Of a DNA stretch of 64,000 nt, positions 19,590-28,757 are shown one piece after another. Each line of letters starts with the position of its first letter. The first letter of the stretch is position 1. A program made the translations under genes and the position numbers. Under the pieces are notes generated by a model that saw only the letters and a list, made by a program, of their open reading frames with translations, had not been told where the DNA came from and did not search any database. The stretch spans positions 1 through 64,000 of the forward strand of contig CACZOU010000061.1 in NCBI GenBank assembly GCA_902782945.1, read 5' to 3'. The DNA is from an uncultured Methanobacteriaceae archaeon. GTDB taxonomy: Archaea > Methanobacteriota > Methanobacteria > Methanobacteriales > Methanobacteriaceae.

Positions 19590-20810
19590 ATGACTAATAA
19601 AGATAAACCTATAAATAAATTAGATGAGTGTGCTCTTTGTCCACAATGCTTATCAAGAATATATAGAAATCCAGAGGAAAGAAAAAAATCAAAGATACCA
19701 ACTATCACTTCCTCCCAGAAATGTAGTATATGTGGTAATATCCTATTACATGAAGATAAATTATTTAATCTCGTTAACAATAAGATTAAATTATTAAATA
19801 TTGAGTTTAACACGTTTTTAGTAGCTTGCCAGATATCTAATAAAACAATAACTCAAAATGAAAATAGAATAAGAAAGATGACAGGATATCATGGAAATAA
19901 TGATCTTAAACATCAGATAAAACGTGACCTCAATGAGATGATTACGAAGAAATTAGGAAAAACTCTTGATTATAAGAATCCTGAAGTTGTTATAATGGTT
20001 AAGATAAGAAAAAAACCATATAAACATAACCCCTATTATGAACTACGTAATATAAACATATTTATAGATTCTAATCCTCTATTTATAGAAGGAAAATACC
20101 GTAAATTAGTACGTGGAATACCACAAACAAAATGGCCTTGTACAGTATGTAAGGGAAAGGGATGTGAAGCCTGTGATTATACAGGAAAACAATACAAGGA
20201 TACTGTAGAGGATTTAATTGCAAAAGATTTACTTAAAATGACACGTGGAAGCAGCACTAAATTTCACGGATCAGGACGTGAAGATATTGACGTGTTAATG
20301 CTAGGTGAAGGTAGACCTTTTGTTATTGAAGTAAAACATCCATTCAAAAGAGATATTGATCTTAAATTCCTAAGACGTGTTGTTAATAGCCATAGTGATG
20401 GTAAAATAGAGATTAATGACTTAAAATTTGTTAGCAAGGATAGAAGAGCTGCTATTAAGAATAGTTCCGTGGAAAGCTACAAGATATACTCTGCAATAGC
20501 TACCTTTAAGAATGGTGTTACAAGTAAAGATATTGAAGAAATTGAAAAACTTGACGTAATCGAACAAAGAACACCTGTTCGTGTAGAACATAGAAGAGCA
20601 GACCTTATCAGAACCCGTAAAATAAATAGTATTAGTGCTGAACGTATTAATAGTAAACAATTACGTTTAATAATTAATTGTCAGGGTGGATTATATATTA
20701 AAGAATTAATTTCTGGTGATAATGGACGTACACAGCCTAATATATCAAAAATTACTAATAATGAAGCAATATGTAGTCAATTAGACGTTTTAAAGGTACA
20801 TATACCTTAG
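19590..20810 (+). CDS. pus10: tRNA pseudouridine synthase Pus10 (positions 54/55)
   Basis: 406 residues. Two N-terminal CxxC pairs (CALCPQCLSRIY, KCSICGNIL), a THUMP-type RNA-binding middle, a further CxxC group in WPCTVCKGKGCEACDYTG, and the catalytic core with GSGREDIDVLMLGEGRPFV, in which Asp is the nucleophile. It makes pseudouridine 54 and 55 in archaeal tRNA. It starts 100 bases after the divergent glycosyltransferase start and is followed by the 420-bp leader region of rpl21e. Confidence 0.95.
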   Translation: MTNKDKPINKLDECALCPQCLSRIYRNPEERKKSKIPTITSSQKCSICGNILLHEDKLFNLVNNKIKLLNIEFNTFLVACQISNKTITQNENRIRKMTGYHGNNDLKHQIKRDLNEMITKKLGKTLDYKNPEVVIMVKIRKKPYKHNPYYELRNINIFIDSNPLFIEGKYRKLVRGIPQTKWPCTVCKGKGCEACDYTGKQYKDTVEDLIAKDLLKMTRGSSTKFHGSGREDIDVLMLGEGRPFVIEVKHPFKRDIDLKFLRRVVNSHSDGKIEINDLKFVSKDRRAAIKNSSVESYKIYSAIATFKNGVTSKDIEEIEKLDVIEQRTPVRVEHRRADLIRTRKINSISAERINSKQLRLIINCQGGLYIKELISGDNGRTQPNISKITNNEAICSQLDVLKVHIP

Positions 20811-21230
20811 ATATAATCTTACCTTATACTTTTTTTAAAACATGTGCTCTTGAGGGGTTATACTTATAAACTATAAAATTAATATATATTACACAATAAT
20901 AAAACATAGTATACTCTTTAATAGTATAATGATATAATCTATAAAATCAAAACCTAAAACAAATAAATATAGATTAAATCATTAAATAAACAATTAAAAT
21001 AAAAGAGACTATGTAATATAATTAATTTCTTTCATTAGCTCTAAAGAAATTACTGAGAATAATAACTTATTACGGATAATATAAAATCTAGTATTCTAAA
21101 TAAAAAAGAATACACAGATTAAGTATAGTCAAAACCTAAGACTAAAAATAAACCTATAATATCGTGATAAAAACCTAATCACATGTAAAACCTATAAAAT
21201 TATTCTATTAACAAAATCGAGATGATATAG
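20811..21230 (+). promoter_or_regulatory. Hairpin-rich 420-nt leader upstream of rpl21e
   Basis: No open frame. It holds five perfect stem-loops: AATCTATA/TATAGATT (20936-20943/20968-20975, 8 bp), TAATTTCTTT/AAAGAAATTA (21023-21032/21043-21052, 10 bp), GTATTCT/AGAATAC (21091-21097/21107-21113, 7 bp), TAGTC/GACTA (21126-21130/21140-21144) and GTGAT/ATCAC (21164-21168/21178-21182). Three of these loops contain AAAACCTA, and two more AAACCTA copies lie at 21150 and 21187. The ribosome-binding region before ATG 21231 is GAGATGAT. This suggests a structured mRNA leader or a small RNA; the role is inference. Confidence 0.5.
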
Positions 21231-21521
21231 ATGAGAAAATCAAAAGGATTTAAAAGTCGATCAAGATACAAACTTAAAAGAAGTATCAGACCAAAACGAG
21301 CTAACCCAATATCCAGAAAAATACAAGTATTCGAAAAAGGACAAAAAGTACACATAATAGTTGATTCAAGTATCCACAGAGGACAACCTCATCCAAGATT
21401 CCACGGAAAAACTGGAGAAATCGTTGGACAAAAAGGAAAAGCATACCTTGTAGCAATTAAAGATGGTAACAAACCTAAAGAATTAATCGTAAGACCAGAA
21501 CATCTTAAATTACAAGAGTGA
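21231..21521 (+). CDS. rpl21e: Ribosomal protein L21e
   Basis: 96 residues, normal length. Basic N-terminus ([18 protein letters not shown]), then the [20 protein letters not shown] and [16 protein letters not shown] motifs of L21e. A large-subunit protein. First gene of a run with rpoF, rsmA and mtq2, the conserved archaeal order. Its stop overlaps the start region of rpoF. Confidence 0.96.
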   Translation: MRKSKGFKSRSRYKLKRSIRPKRANPISRKIQVFEKGQKVHIIVDSSIHRGQPHPRFHGKTGEIVGQKGKAYLVAIKDGNKPKELIVRPEHLKLQE

Positions 21522-21523
21522 TT

Positions 21524-21886
21524 ATGATGATTGGAAAGAAAGTCATTGATACCCAACCAGTAACAATATCCGAAGCAAGAGAAATTCTAATGAAAAAAGT
21601 AGAAGAAAAAGCTGACGAGAATAATGAAGTCGATGGCCACCAATTTACATATGAACAGAATTTAACTATTGATTATGTCAATAAGTTTGCACTACTAAGC
21701 GCAGAAGATGCAGCAGAACTAAGAGGTAAATTAGAAGAATACCTTACACCAGTGCAAGCAGTTAAAGTAGTGGATTTAATGCCTGAAGATCTTGATGACC
21801 TCAGATTAATATTCGCAAAAGAAAGAGGAAACTTCGATACTGATACACTAGAAAAAATACTAGATTTACTTGATCAGTACAGGTAA
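21524..21886 (+). CDS. rpoF: RNA polymerase subunit F (Rpb4)
   Basis: 120 residues from ATG 21524 (a GTG at 21518 and ATG 21527 are also possible). It carries the Rpb4 pattern: N-terminal GKKVIDTQPVTISEAREIL, then helices ending in LLDQYR. With RpoE it forms the stalk of the archaeal polymerase. The GAGTGAT that serves as ribosome-binding site overlaps the stop of rpl21e, so the two are translationally coupled. In several methanogens a DUF655 gene lies between rpoF and rsmA; here only 140 bases do. Confidence 0.92.
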   Translation: MMIGKKVIDTQPVTISEAREILMKKVEEKADENNEVDGHQFTYEQNLTIDYVNKFALLSAEDAAELRGKLEEYLTPVQAVKVVDLMPEDLDDLRLIFAKERGNFDTDTLEKILDLLDQYR

Positions 21887-22026
21887 ATTCCTCAACCTTT
21901 TTCCCTACTTAAATTCTTTCAAAAAACAATACCCACCATCAAATAACAAGAAATATCTATAAATAAATATTTTATCTATTTTTTTAAACATTATGAAATT
22001 TAATTTAGATTTTAAGGATAACTAGC

Positions 22027-22845
22027 ATGTTAAACAATACAAAACAAATACTAGACAAATATAACCTCCGATTAGATAAAAATAAGAGTCAAAACTATTT
22101 AATTGATAATAATAAATTAAATTTAATTCTAGAAAATGCTAATATACAGCCAGATGAAACGATACTGGAAATAGGTGCAGGAATAGGAACATTAACAATA
22201 CCTATGGCAAAAAAAGCTGGAAAAGTAATAGCAATAGAAAAAGATTCAAATATAGTAAAAGTTTTGAAACAAAGGATAAAAGATGAAAATATTGAAAATA
22301 TTGAGGTTATAAATGAGGATGCACTGAAAATAGAATATCCTTCATTTGATAAAGTAGTATCAAACTTACCATATCAAATATCATCACCTGTAACATTTAA
22401 ACTACTTAAATATCCTTTTAAAAAGGCTATTCTAATGTATCAATTAGAATTTGCTGAAAGAATGCAGGCAAAGCCTGGGACAAAAGAATATTCCAGATTA
22501 ACTGTTGCATTATATTTCAGGGCAGATATCCATATTATTGATATTGTTCCACCAAATGCATTCATACCACAGCCTAAAGTTAAAAGTGCAATTATTGAAT
22601 TAATACCACAGAATTGTGAAGAACCTACAAAAATATTTGAGGACACAACACGTGCATTATTCCAACATAGAAATAAGAAGGTAAAAAAAGCATTAATACA
22701 ATCCGCTCATGAACTTAAAAGTGATAAAAAAGAGCTTAAGAAGAAGTTAAATGATGTTGACGATGAAATACTCGAAAGAAAAGTATTTACTTTAACACCA
22801 GAAGAAATTTTAGTATTAAGTAAGAAGTTAGAGGCAATATTATGA
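22027..22845 (+). CDS. rsmA: 16S rRNA adenine dimethyltransferase RsmA/KsgA
   Basis: 272 residues. SAM motif I is LEIGAGIGTLT, the catalytic motif IV is NLPYQIS, and FIPQPKVKSAII completes the family pattern. It dimethylates two adjacent adenines in the 3' hairpin of 16S rRNA late in small-subunit assembly. The TGA stop overlaps the ATG of the next gene (ATGA). Confidence 0.96.
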   Translation: MLNNTKQILDKYNLRLDKNKSQNYLIDNNKLNLILENANIQPDETILEIGAGIGTLTIPMAKKAGKVIAIEKDSNIVKVLKQRIKDENIENIEVINEDALKIEYPSFDKVVSNLPYQISSPVTFKLLKYPFKKAILMYQLEFAERMQAKPGTKEYSRLTVALYFRADIHIIDIVPPNAFIPQPKVKSAIIELIPQNCEEPTKIFEDTTRALFQHRNKKVKKALIQSAHELKSDKKELKKKLNDVDDEILERKVFTLTPEEILVLSKKLEAIL

Positions 22846-23435
22846 AATACAATAATATAGAATACACAGAATGTGATGAAGTATACCCTCCTGCAGAAGA
22901 CACCTTTCTATTAATAGATAATCTTGAAGTTAAAGAGGATGATGAAGTACTAGAAATTGGTACTGGTACAGGTATTGTTAGTATTGCCGCATCATATACT
23001 GCAAAGAATGTTACTTGTGTTGATATTAATCCTCATGCAGTTAAATGTGCAGAAAAAAACATTGAACTTAATAATAGAAGTAATATTAATGTTTTTGAAA
23101 GTGATTTATTTGAAAATATTGATGTTAAATATGATTTAATCCTATTTAATACACCTTATCTACCAGTGACCGAGGAAGAACATGATTCATCTGATGACTA
23201 TAGTAAAGCATGGGATGGCGGTCTTGATGGCAGACAGGTTATTGATAAATTCATAGAACAAGTCGGTGAATATCTTAAAAATAATGGTCGTGTACAATTA
23301 ATTCAATCATCACTAAGCAATAATGATAAAACAATTGAATATCTTAATAATCATGGTTTTAATGCTAAAATTAGTGCTAGTGAACATCAATTCTTTGAAG
23401 ATATTACATTAATCACTGCTAAAAAAATAGAATAG
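22842..23435 (+). CDS. HemK2/Mtq2-type protein glutamine methyltransferase
   Basis: 197 residues. SAM motif I LEIGTGTGIVSIA; the catalytic motif is NTPYLPV, where most family members have NPPY, so the second residue differs. The conserved WDGGLDGR follows, typical of Mtq2. It lacks the long N-terminal domain of bacterial PrmC. In eukaryotes and archaea this enzyme methylates the GGQ glutamine of the release factor. Its start overlaps the rsmA stop by 4 bases. Confidence 0.9.
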   Translation: MKYNNIEYTECDEVYPPAEDTFLLIDNLEVKEDDEVLEIGTGTGIVSIAASYTAKNVTCVDINPHAVKCAEKNIELNNRSNINVFESDLFENIDVKYDLILFNTPYLPVTEEEHDSSDDYSKAWDGGLDGRQVIDKFIEQVGEYLKNNGRVQLIQSSLSNNDKTIEYLNNHGFNAKISASEHQFFEDITLITAKKIE

Positions 23436-23483
23436 ATAGATTATTTTGGATTATATTATAAAATCATTCAAATAACTAACTTA

Positions 23484-24191
23484 TTATTCTTCTTTTTTTG
23501 TATAGCCCATTTTGTTTAATAATTTTACTACTATATTTCTGTAGAATCTTACTATATATCCTACTACTATTCCTGCTAATATGGTTCCTAAACCAATTCC
23601 TTTGAATGTTCCAAATAGTGCTAGTGACAATATTATACCTATTACAACGTTACTTGTGTCAAACATTGTTTTTATTTTACCAAATTCTATGTTTGTTACT
23701 TGTTTTACTGCTAATGATACTCCTTCTCCTGGCAGTACTACTGCTTTAGAGTTTACTTCCAGGAATACACCTACTGCTATTACAAAACAACTTATTATAC
23801 ATATTATCCATTTATCTAATTCTGTTGTTGGTGTTAAAAAGGTCAATATGCCTAATGCGTAGTCTATGAAGTATCCGAATATTGTGGTTACTACTATTTG
23901 CATTAACTGTATTCTTTGGAATCTTGATCTTAGTAAAATTATCTGTATTGCTATTAGGAGCATGTTAAAAATAACTGTTATTGTTCCTAATGATAATGGA
24001 CATGCAAAGCTAAGAACGTTAGGTATACAAGATATAGGAGTTGTTCCCAAATCTGATTTTACAGAGAGTGCAACTCCAAATGACATTATGAATAATCCAA
24101 TAACTAAAATTGTATAATTTTTTAATAATTCTTTAAAGTTTATTTTATACAAATTAACATTAATAAGACTTTTAAACATCATTTTCTTCAT
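23484..24191 (-). CDS. YczE/YitT-like integral membrane protein
   Basis: 235 residues with six hydrophobic segments: about 28-46 (ILVIGLFIMSFGVALSV), 60-85, 98-118, 128-145, 180-198 and 200-220. The GVALSVKSDLGTTPISCIPNVLS motif near the N-terminus and a second, related GVFLEVNSKAVVLPGEGVSLA half marks the two-fold repeat of the YczE/YitT family. The function of this family is unknown; some members are linked to metal or small-molecule transport only by guess. The basic tail ends GYTKKEE. Confidence 0.8.
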   Translation of the reverse strand: MKKMMFKSLINVNLYKINFKELLKNYTILVIGLFIMSFGVALSVKSDLGTTPISCIPNVLSFACPLSLGTITVIFNMLLIAIQIILLRSRFQRIQLMQIVVTTIFGYFIDYALGILTFLTPTTELDKWIICIISCFVIAVGVFLEVNSKAVVLPGEGVSLAVKQVTNIEFGKIKTMFDTSNVVIGIILSLALFGTFKGIGLGTILAGIVVGYIVRFYRNIVVKLLNKMGYTKKEE

Positions 24192-24287
24192 CTAATCATC
24201 ATTATTACTTATATTAACCATGGTATAAAAAGATGAATAATTTTAAAAGAATTACAGTTAGTTATATGATAAAAATTGTTATAATAT

Positions 24288-24962
24288 CTACTTTTGTCCA
24301 CGTATCACAAAATATCGGTAATATTTAAAAAATACATCTACATCTCGGTATCCTATACTCTCATACCAATTAATTGTATCTTGTAATGTTGCTGGCTGGT
24401 CTAATTTTCTTCTATTTCTTAGTACTTGTTTTTCTTTTTCAGGCATGTCTTGTTTGTTAAGGTATTGTTCATCTTGTTGTTTATATAATTTCTCAGTTAA
24501 TGATGTCATTCCACGTACTTGGTCTGCATTTACAAATATTCCGTTTTCTTTGAGATTATCATATATTTTTTGATATAACTTTTGTTTTTCATTATCTGTT
24601 AAGTGATGTATTGATAATGAGGATATTATTATATCATATTTCTGTGGGAACTCATAGGTGGTATAATCTGCTTCTATGTATTTGAAGTTATTTTTGTTAC
24701 TGAATTTCTTTTTTGCTTTTTCCAACATTTCATTGGACATGTCTATTAGTGTGATGTTACTTTTCGGATATTGTTTATGTATCATCTCGGTTAATATTCC
24801 TGTTCCTGCCCCTAAATCTAGTATTTCCGGTTGGTTGTATCCTTTTGTTTGGTCTATTGCTGTTTGGTAGAATATATCCATGTAGGGTATTGCATGTTTT
24901 CTGTAATTATCATATTCTTCTGATCCCTTGTTAAATGCATCTTTAACTTTCTGATTTTTCAT
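24288..24962 (-). CDS. Class I SAM-dependent methyltransferase
   Basis: 224 residues. Motif I ILDLGAGTGILTEMI, motif II acid in ITLIDMSNEML, then IIISSLSIHHLTDNEK, which is the pattern of small-molecule methyltransferases (Methyltransf_25/11 type). The substrate is unknown. GGAATG lies upstream of ATG 24962. It is on the same strand as the YczE-like gene, and ends 97 bases upstream of it, but there is no clear pathway link. Confidence 0.85.
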   Translation of the reverse strand: MKNQKVKDAFNKGSEEYDNYRKHAIPYMDIFYQTAIDQTKGYNQPEILDLGAGTGILTEMIHKQYPKSNITLIDMSNEMLEKAKKKFSNKNNFKYIEADYTTYEFPQKYDIIISSLSIHHLTDNEKQKLYQKIYDNLKENGIFVNADQVRGMTSLTEKLYKQQDEQYLNKQDMPEKEKQVLRNRRKLDQPATLQDTINWYESIGYRDVDVFFKYYRYFVIRGQK

Positions 24963-24974
24963 GTTTTATCATTC

Positions 24975-25829
24975 CTATGTAGATATTTTTAATGTTAATA
25001 TGTATATTTGAGGGTTTTTAATAGAATTTAAATAATTCTTTCTATTATTTGTATCATATGCTAGGTAGATTTGTTTTTTGTCACTGTTTATATGGATGTA
25101 TATTGTGTCGTTGTCCTTTCGTATTAGTTGTTCTAGTTTTTGGTTTATTTCTGTTATGTTATCTTCTGTTTTTCCAGTTATTGTTTCATTGTATGTATTT
25201 GTTAATATATAGTCTGTGTCCTTGTCTACTATAATATAGTACGTTCCTTTGTTTAGTGTTGATTTATTAATGTTAAATGCTTTGCATGACCATTCTTTAT
25301 TATCTTTTTCATGATGTAATGGACATGTATTTGAGTAGTTATGATTATATATACTTGATATATCATATCCATAATCAATTATTACAGGTGCTTCCATCGA
25401 ATATACATTTCTATCAATACTTACACTACCTCTTGTTGCGATTATTGTATTATGATTTGGATTATTTTTTGGATGAATACTTAATTCATAATTTGTACCC
25501 GTAGGTAGAAGATTACTTAATAATTGATTATTACTTTTTAGTTTCATTAGTTTATCATAACTTATCATTGAGGAAGTGCTATTTTTTCTCAATCCAATTA
25601 TTTTTATATTATTAAGGCTTTCATTTTCCCAATTATGTGGTGTTCCCTCTGTTTTTATAATAGTATTTAATGTATCAGTTAGTATCTGGTCAGTTTCATG
25701 ATTATTTAATGATGAAACCTGGTTATCATTAATATTATCTATCGTATATATTATTATTCCCAGAATTATCGTTAATAATATTAAATATAACATCAAATCT
25801 GTTATTATTAGTTGTCCCTTTGAATTCAT
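24975..25829 (-). CDS. Pilin-like exported protein (second of a pair)
   Basis: 284 residues, family not recognised. The N-terminus is MNSKGQLIITDLMLYLILL followed by a strongly hydrophobic stretch to about residue 28. The lysine-glycine-glutamine before the hydrophobic segment resembles the class III signal of archaeal type IV pilins, though the classic QxxxxE is not exact. The rest is polar with several NxT/S sites and a CPLHHE ... CKAF cysteine pair. It overlaps the gene upstream by 4 bases, so the two are one unit. The likely location is anchored outside the membrane. Confidence 0.7.
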   Translation of the reverse strand: MNSKGQLIITDLMLYLILLTIILGIIIYTIDNINDNQVSSLNNHETDQILTDTLNTIIKTEGTPHNWENESLNNIKIIGLRKNSTSSMISYDKLMKLKSNNQLLSNLLPTGTNYELSIHPKNNPNHNTIIATRGSVSIDRNVYSMEAPVIIDYGYDISSIYNHNYSNTCPLHHEKDNKEWSCKAFNINKSTLNKGTYYIIVDKDTDYILTNTYNETITGKTEDNITEINQKLEQLIRKDNDTIYIHINSDKKQIYLAYDTNNRKNYLNSIKNPQIYILTLKIST

Positions 25830-26767
25830 AATCCATATTTAGTTTTATGTCCATCGTCAAGATAGATTATCGTTGTATTATTTATTACTATCCTATTACC
25901 ATGATATTGGCTGTTCGGTGTTGTGTTTAGTAATACATGATCTACAGATACCGGTGCACTTGTTACATTTTTTGTTGGTAATATGAATGTTTCAAGTCCC
26001 ATATCCTTACAGGCTGTTTTATTTTCTAGTCTGCAGAATATACATAGTCCATCATGGCTTTTATGATAATAATGATTAGTTATACAATCCATTATGGTTG
26101 TGTTGTTATGTCCATGTTTTTCATATTCCTGATATGGACATTCTCGTATAATGTACCCCTGTGTTGCATTATCGTATACTTGACTATTATTTGTATTAAT
26201 TATCTCCTGTAATTGCTTTCCATAGTGTATATTATTATTTGTGGGTTTGATTCCTGTTTTCAGTGTTGGTAGTGGATCATATACAGGGTACTGTGAGTCT
26301 GTTAGTGGAACATGTTCTTGTTTTGTTATTTTTACAGTTGACTTGTTATTGTATGTTGTTTTTATTGTGTATTCTATTTCTATTTGAAATGGATTCTCAG
26401 ATGGATTTAGGTTGTTTATTTCACAGTTTATATTGCATCCTGTTTTTTTCTTGTAATCTATTTCCTTATTGTCTATTTCTTCTTGTATTTTATTTTTTAT
26501 TGTTGTTCTACTATTTGTTAGTGGTTTATCATCTTTTACTGTTTGTCTTGTTATGTCTGATAGTGTTTGTTTTGTAATTTGCGGTATTTCTTCTTGAAAA
26601 TCATTTGTTACACTTGTTAGTTTATTTGATTCTATGGTTTCTGCTGTGTTGTTTATATAATAGCTTTGCTCATCAATAGTTATTATTAGTAGAAGTATGA
26701 TTATTAGAAGCAACATTAGTAGAATCATACTTGTTATATATCCATTATTATCTTCAAGTATTTTCAT
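25826..26767 (-). CDS. Membrane-anchored exported protein (first of a pair)
   Basis: 313 residues, family not recognised. The N-terminus MKILEDNNGYITSMI leads into 20 or so hydrophobic residues (LLMLLLIIILLLIITID), then an Asn/Thr-rich extracellular-type region. Cysteines occur as TGCNINCEIN, ECPYQ, MDCITN and LCIFCRL...ACKDMG, suggesting disulphides or metal binding. Many NxT/S sequons are present. It overlaps the pilin-like partner by 4 bases. Both look like surface or pilus-associated proteins, but nothing in the window encodes a prepilin peptidase or assembly ATPase. Confidence 0.7.
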   Translation of the reverse strand: MKILEDNNGYITSMILLMLLLIIILLLIITIDEQSYYINNTAETIESNKLTSVTNDFQEEIPQITKQTLSDITRQTVKDDKPLTNSRTTIKNKIQEEIDNKEIDYKKKTGCNINCEINNLNPSENPFQIEIEYTIKTTYNNKSTVKITKQEHVPLTDSQYPVYDPLPTLKTGIKPTNNNIHYGKQLQEIINTNNSQVYDNATQGYIIRECPYQEYEKHGHNNTTIMDCITNHYYHKSHDGLCIFCRLENKTACKDMGLETFILPTKNVTSAPVSVDHVLLNTTPNSQYHGNRIVINNTTIIYLDDGHKTKYGL

Positions 26768-26917
26768 ATTTTATATAATCTTCACATTATTCTAAAAAAT
26801 ATTACAATGAATATATGTTTATTTTATAATATTTATATTAATATGTGTATTATATTGTAAAATTAGTATTGAATGTTATGTTTTTTGGAAAGAGTTAAAA
26901 AAAAGAATTTAATATTT

Positions 26918-27250
26918 TTAAGAAATATCTAAAGAGTTTACTATTACCTTGAGTTTATATTTCTCTGAGTAATATTCGTCAGATGCTCCCATTATATCTA
27001 AGATAACTCTCATATTACCATCATCCAAAAATGATAGTAATCTTGATTGGAAATTACCCCATTGTTCTTGTATTTGGGTATCATTATATACTCTACTTAT
27101 TGCAGATATATCCTCAGACCATTTTCCTGCATTATGATACTCTAATTTCTCCTCAACAGGAAATCCTTTCGTAGTTATTCTTATTGATACTGATATTTCA
27201 TTATTTTGTGATAACATATCTATTATTGAATAATGAATTATTTTATCCAT
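26918..27250 (-). CDS. Hypothetical 110-residue protein
   Basis: Start at ATG 27250 (MDKIIHYSIIDML), since AGGAGTTGAT lies directly upstream; the frame can extend three codons to a TTG. No domain, signal or membrane helix is recognised. The sequence alternates beta-like stretches (ISVSIRITTKGFP, KLKVIVNSLDIS) with a helix (IQEQWGNFQSRLLSFL). It is probably cytoplasmic. It is preceded by 375 gene-free bases and followed by a T-tract. Confidence 0.65.
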   Translation of the reverse strand: MDKIIHYSIIDMLSQNNEISVSIRITTKGFPVEEKLEYHNAGKWSEDISAISRVYNDTQIQEQWGNFQSRLLSFLDDGNMRVILDIMGASDEYYSEKYKLKVIVNSLDIS

Positions 27251-27624
27251 ATAAATCAACTCCTATTAGTAGTTTAGATTTCCTAAATTAGTTTACTAAT
27301 TAATAATATGATTTATACCTATTTATAGTATCTCTTTAATCTCATCTTATTTTAATTAATATTATATTTTTCATCTTTTATATTATTCATTAAATCATTG
27401 TTCATATTTATTTTATTTATATTAATACTCTAAATTTAGTATTATTTAATATATTTACCAGAAATTTCAATAAGACGAAGAATCAATGAAAATTTAGATA
27501 GAGTAAAGTTATTACTAATTACCCATTTTTCCTAAAAAAAGTATTAAATAGTTTTAAATATTTTGTTTAACAAATTAATAACAACAATACATATTAGTAA
27601 TACTATTATTATGGGGAAACCACC
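27251..27624. other. 374-bp divergent intergenic region
   Basis: No gene is seen. It must carry the promoter for the chelatase cluster (a TATA-like TTTAAATATTTTG near 27551-27563) and the promoter of the small hypothetical gene on the other strand. GGGG at 27613-27616 is the weak ribosome-binding site of the first chelatase. No riboswitch-like fold was recognised. Confidence 0.45.
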
Positions 27625-28143
27625 ATGAATACAAAAAATGAAAAAACAGGAATACTTTTAGTAGGTCATGGAAGTAGCCTACCTTACAATAAAGAATTAT
27701 TAGATACATTATCTGAAAAAATAGAGAAGAATCTACCAGAATACACAATTGAAGTTGGATTCATGCAATTTACTCAGCCTACTATATCTCAGGCTGTCAA
27801 TAACCTAAAGAAAACAGGAATAACTAAAATAATAGTACAACCAGTATTCTTAGCAGATGGAATACATACAAGAGTAGATATAAGAAAACAATTAGGACTC
27901 AAACCATTAGACACTGAAATACCTATAATAGAAGGTATAGAAAATAATAAAAAAATAAGAAAAACTAAAAAACGGGAAATAATACCAGTAGATTTTGATG
28001 GAGAAATCATATATCTAAACCCTTTAGGACCTGATGATATTATAGTCAACATTATTAAGGAAAGAGTTGACAAATATTTATATCCTCATCCAAAACAAAA
28101 TATCACCAAATTAAATGAAGTTGTGGGTGAAAAGATAATATGA
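27625..28143 (+). CDS. CfbA/CbiX-type sirohydrochlorin chelatase, copy 1 (Lys-rich loop)
   Basis: 172 residues. Family motifs are present: VGHGSSLPYNKE with the first metal-ligand His, VGFMQFTQPTISQA, and VFLADGIHTRVDI with the second His. Small CfbA/CbiX-S enzymes insert Ni (towards F430) or Co (towards cobamides) into sirohydrochlorin. Compared with the two paralogs downstream, the loop after HTRVDI is Lys-rich (ENNKKIRKTKKRE), and the C-terminus is longer by about 20 residues. Its stop overlaps the next gene's ATG (ATGA). Confidence 0.88.
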   Translation: MNTKNEKTGILLVGHGSSLPYNKELLDTLSEKIEKNLPEYTIEVGFMQFTQPTISQAVNNLKKTGITKIIVQPVFLADGIHTRVDIRKQLGLKPLDTEIPIIEGIENNKKIRKTKKREIIPVDFDGEIIYLNPLGPDDIIVNIIKERVDKYLYPHPKQNITKLNEVVGEKII

Positions 28144-28586
28144 ACGACAAAAAACAGGACTCTGGAATTTTATTAATTGGACATGGTAGCAGATTACCTT
28201 ATAACAAAGAAGTAATTGATAAAATAGCAGAAAAATATTCCGAAATTATGCCTAATTATAATATAGAAGTAGGATACATGGAATTATGTGAACCTAGTAT
28301 CTCACAGGCATTTAATAAACTAAAAGAAACAGGAGTAAATAGAATAATAGTACAGCCCGTCTTTTTAGCAGATGGAATGCATACAAAAGCAGATATACCA
28401 ACATTATTAAAATTTTGTGCTAAAGGTTCAGAACCAGATAATGTTAATATTGAATCATCAGATAATAACGAGATTATAAAGTCAGAATCATCTGCATTTA
28501 CTGGTGAACTAATTTATCTTGAACCAATAGGTCCTGATGACGGTATAGCAAATCTCATCACCCAACGTATACAGGAAAATTTATAA
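28140..28586 (+). CDS. CfbA/CbiX-type sirohydrochlorin chelatase, copy 2 (acidic loop)
   Basis: 148 residues with IGHGSRLPYNKE and VFLADGMHTKADIP metal-site motifs. It is closer to copy 3 than to copy 1 (for example the shared EVxxKIAEKYSE and FNKLKETGV stretches). The loop between the second motif and the terminal GELIYLEPIGPDD is acidic and Ser-rich. Translation is coupled to copy 1 by an ATGA overlap. Which of the copies is the true Ni chelatase cannot be told from sequence. Confidence 0.88.
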   Translation: MNDKKQDSGILLIGHGSRLPYNKEVIDKIAEKYSEIMPNYNIEVGYMELCEPSISQAFNKLKETGVNRIIVQPVFLADGMHTKADIPTLLKFCAKGSEPDNVNIESSDNNEIIKSESSAFTGELIYLEPIGPDDGIANLITQRIQENL

Positions 28587-28757
28587 ATAATTTCTTGATT
28601 AATAAAAAATTGTATAATTTATTCTTTTCTTTTTTAAAAAATTATGTTAATAATACTAATATAAGGTAAGTTTTTAAATGATTAAAAATAAATAGATAGT
28701 AAATAAATATATAATTATTAAGATAACTAATATCAATTTTAAGGGAGGATTTAATAT

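Noticed and set aside
22842-23435. DNA N6-adenine or N4-cytosine methylase
   Set aside because: NTPY could suggest a DNA methylase, but size, the GLDGR motif and the position after rsmA fit Mtq2/HemK2.
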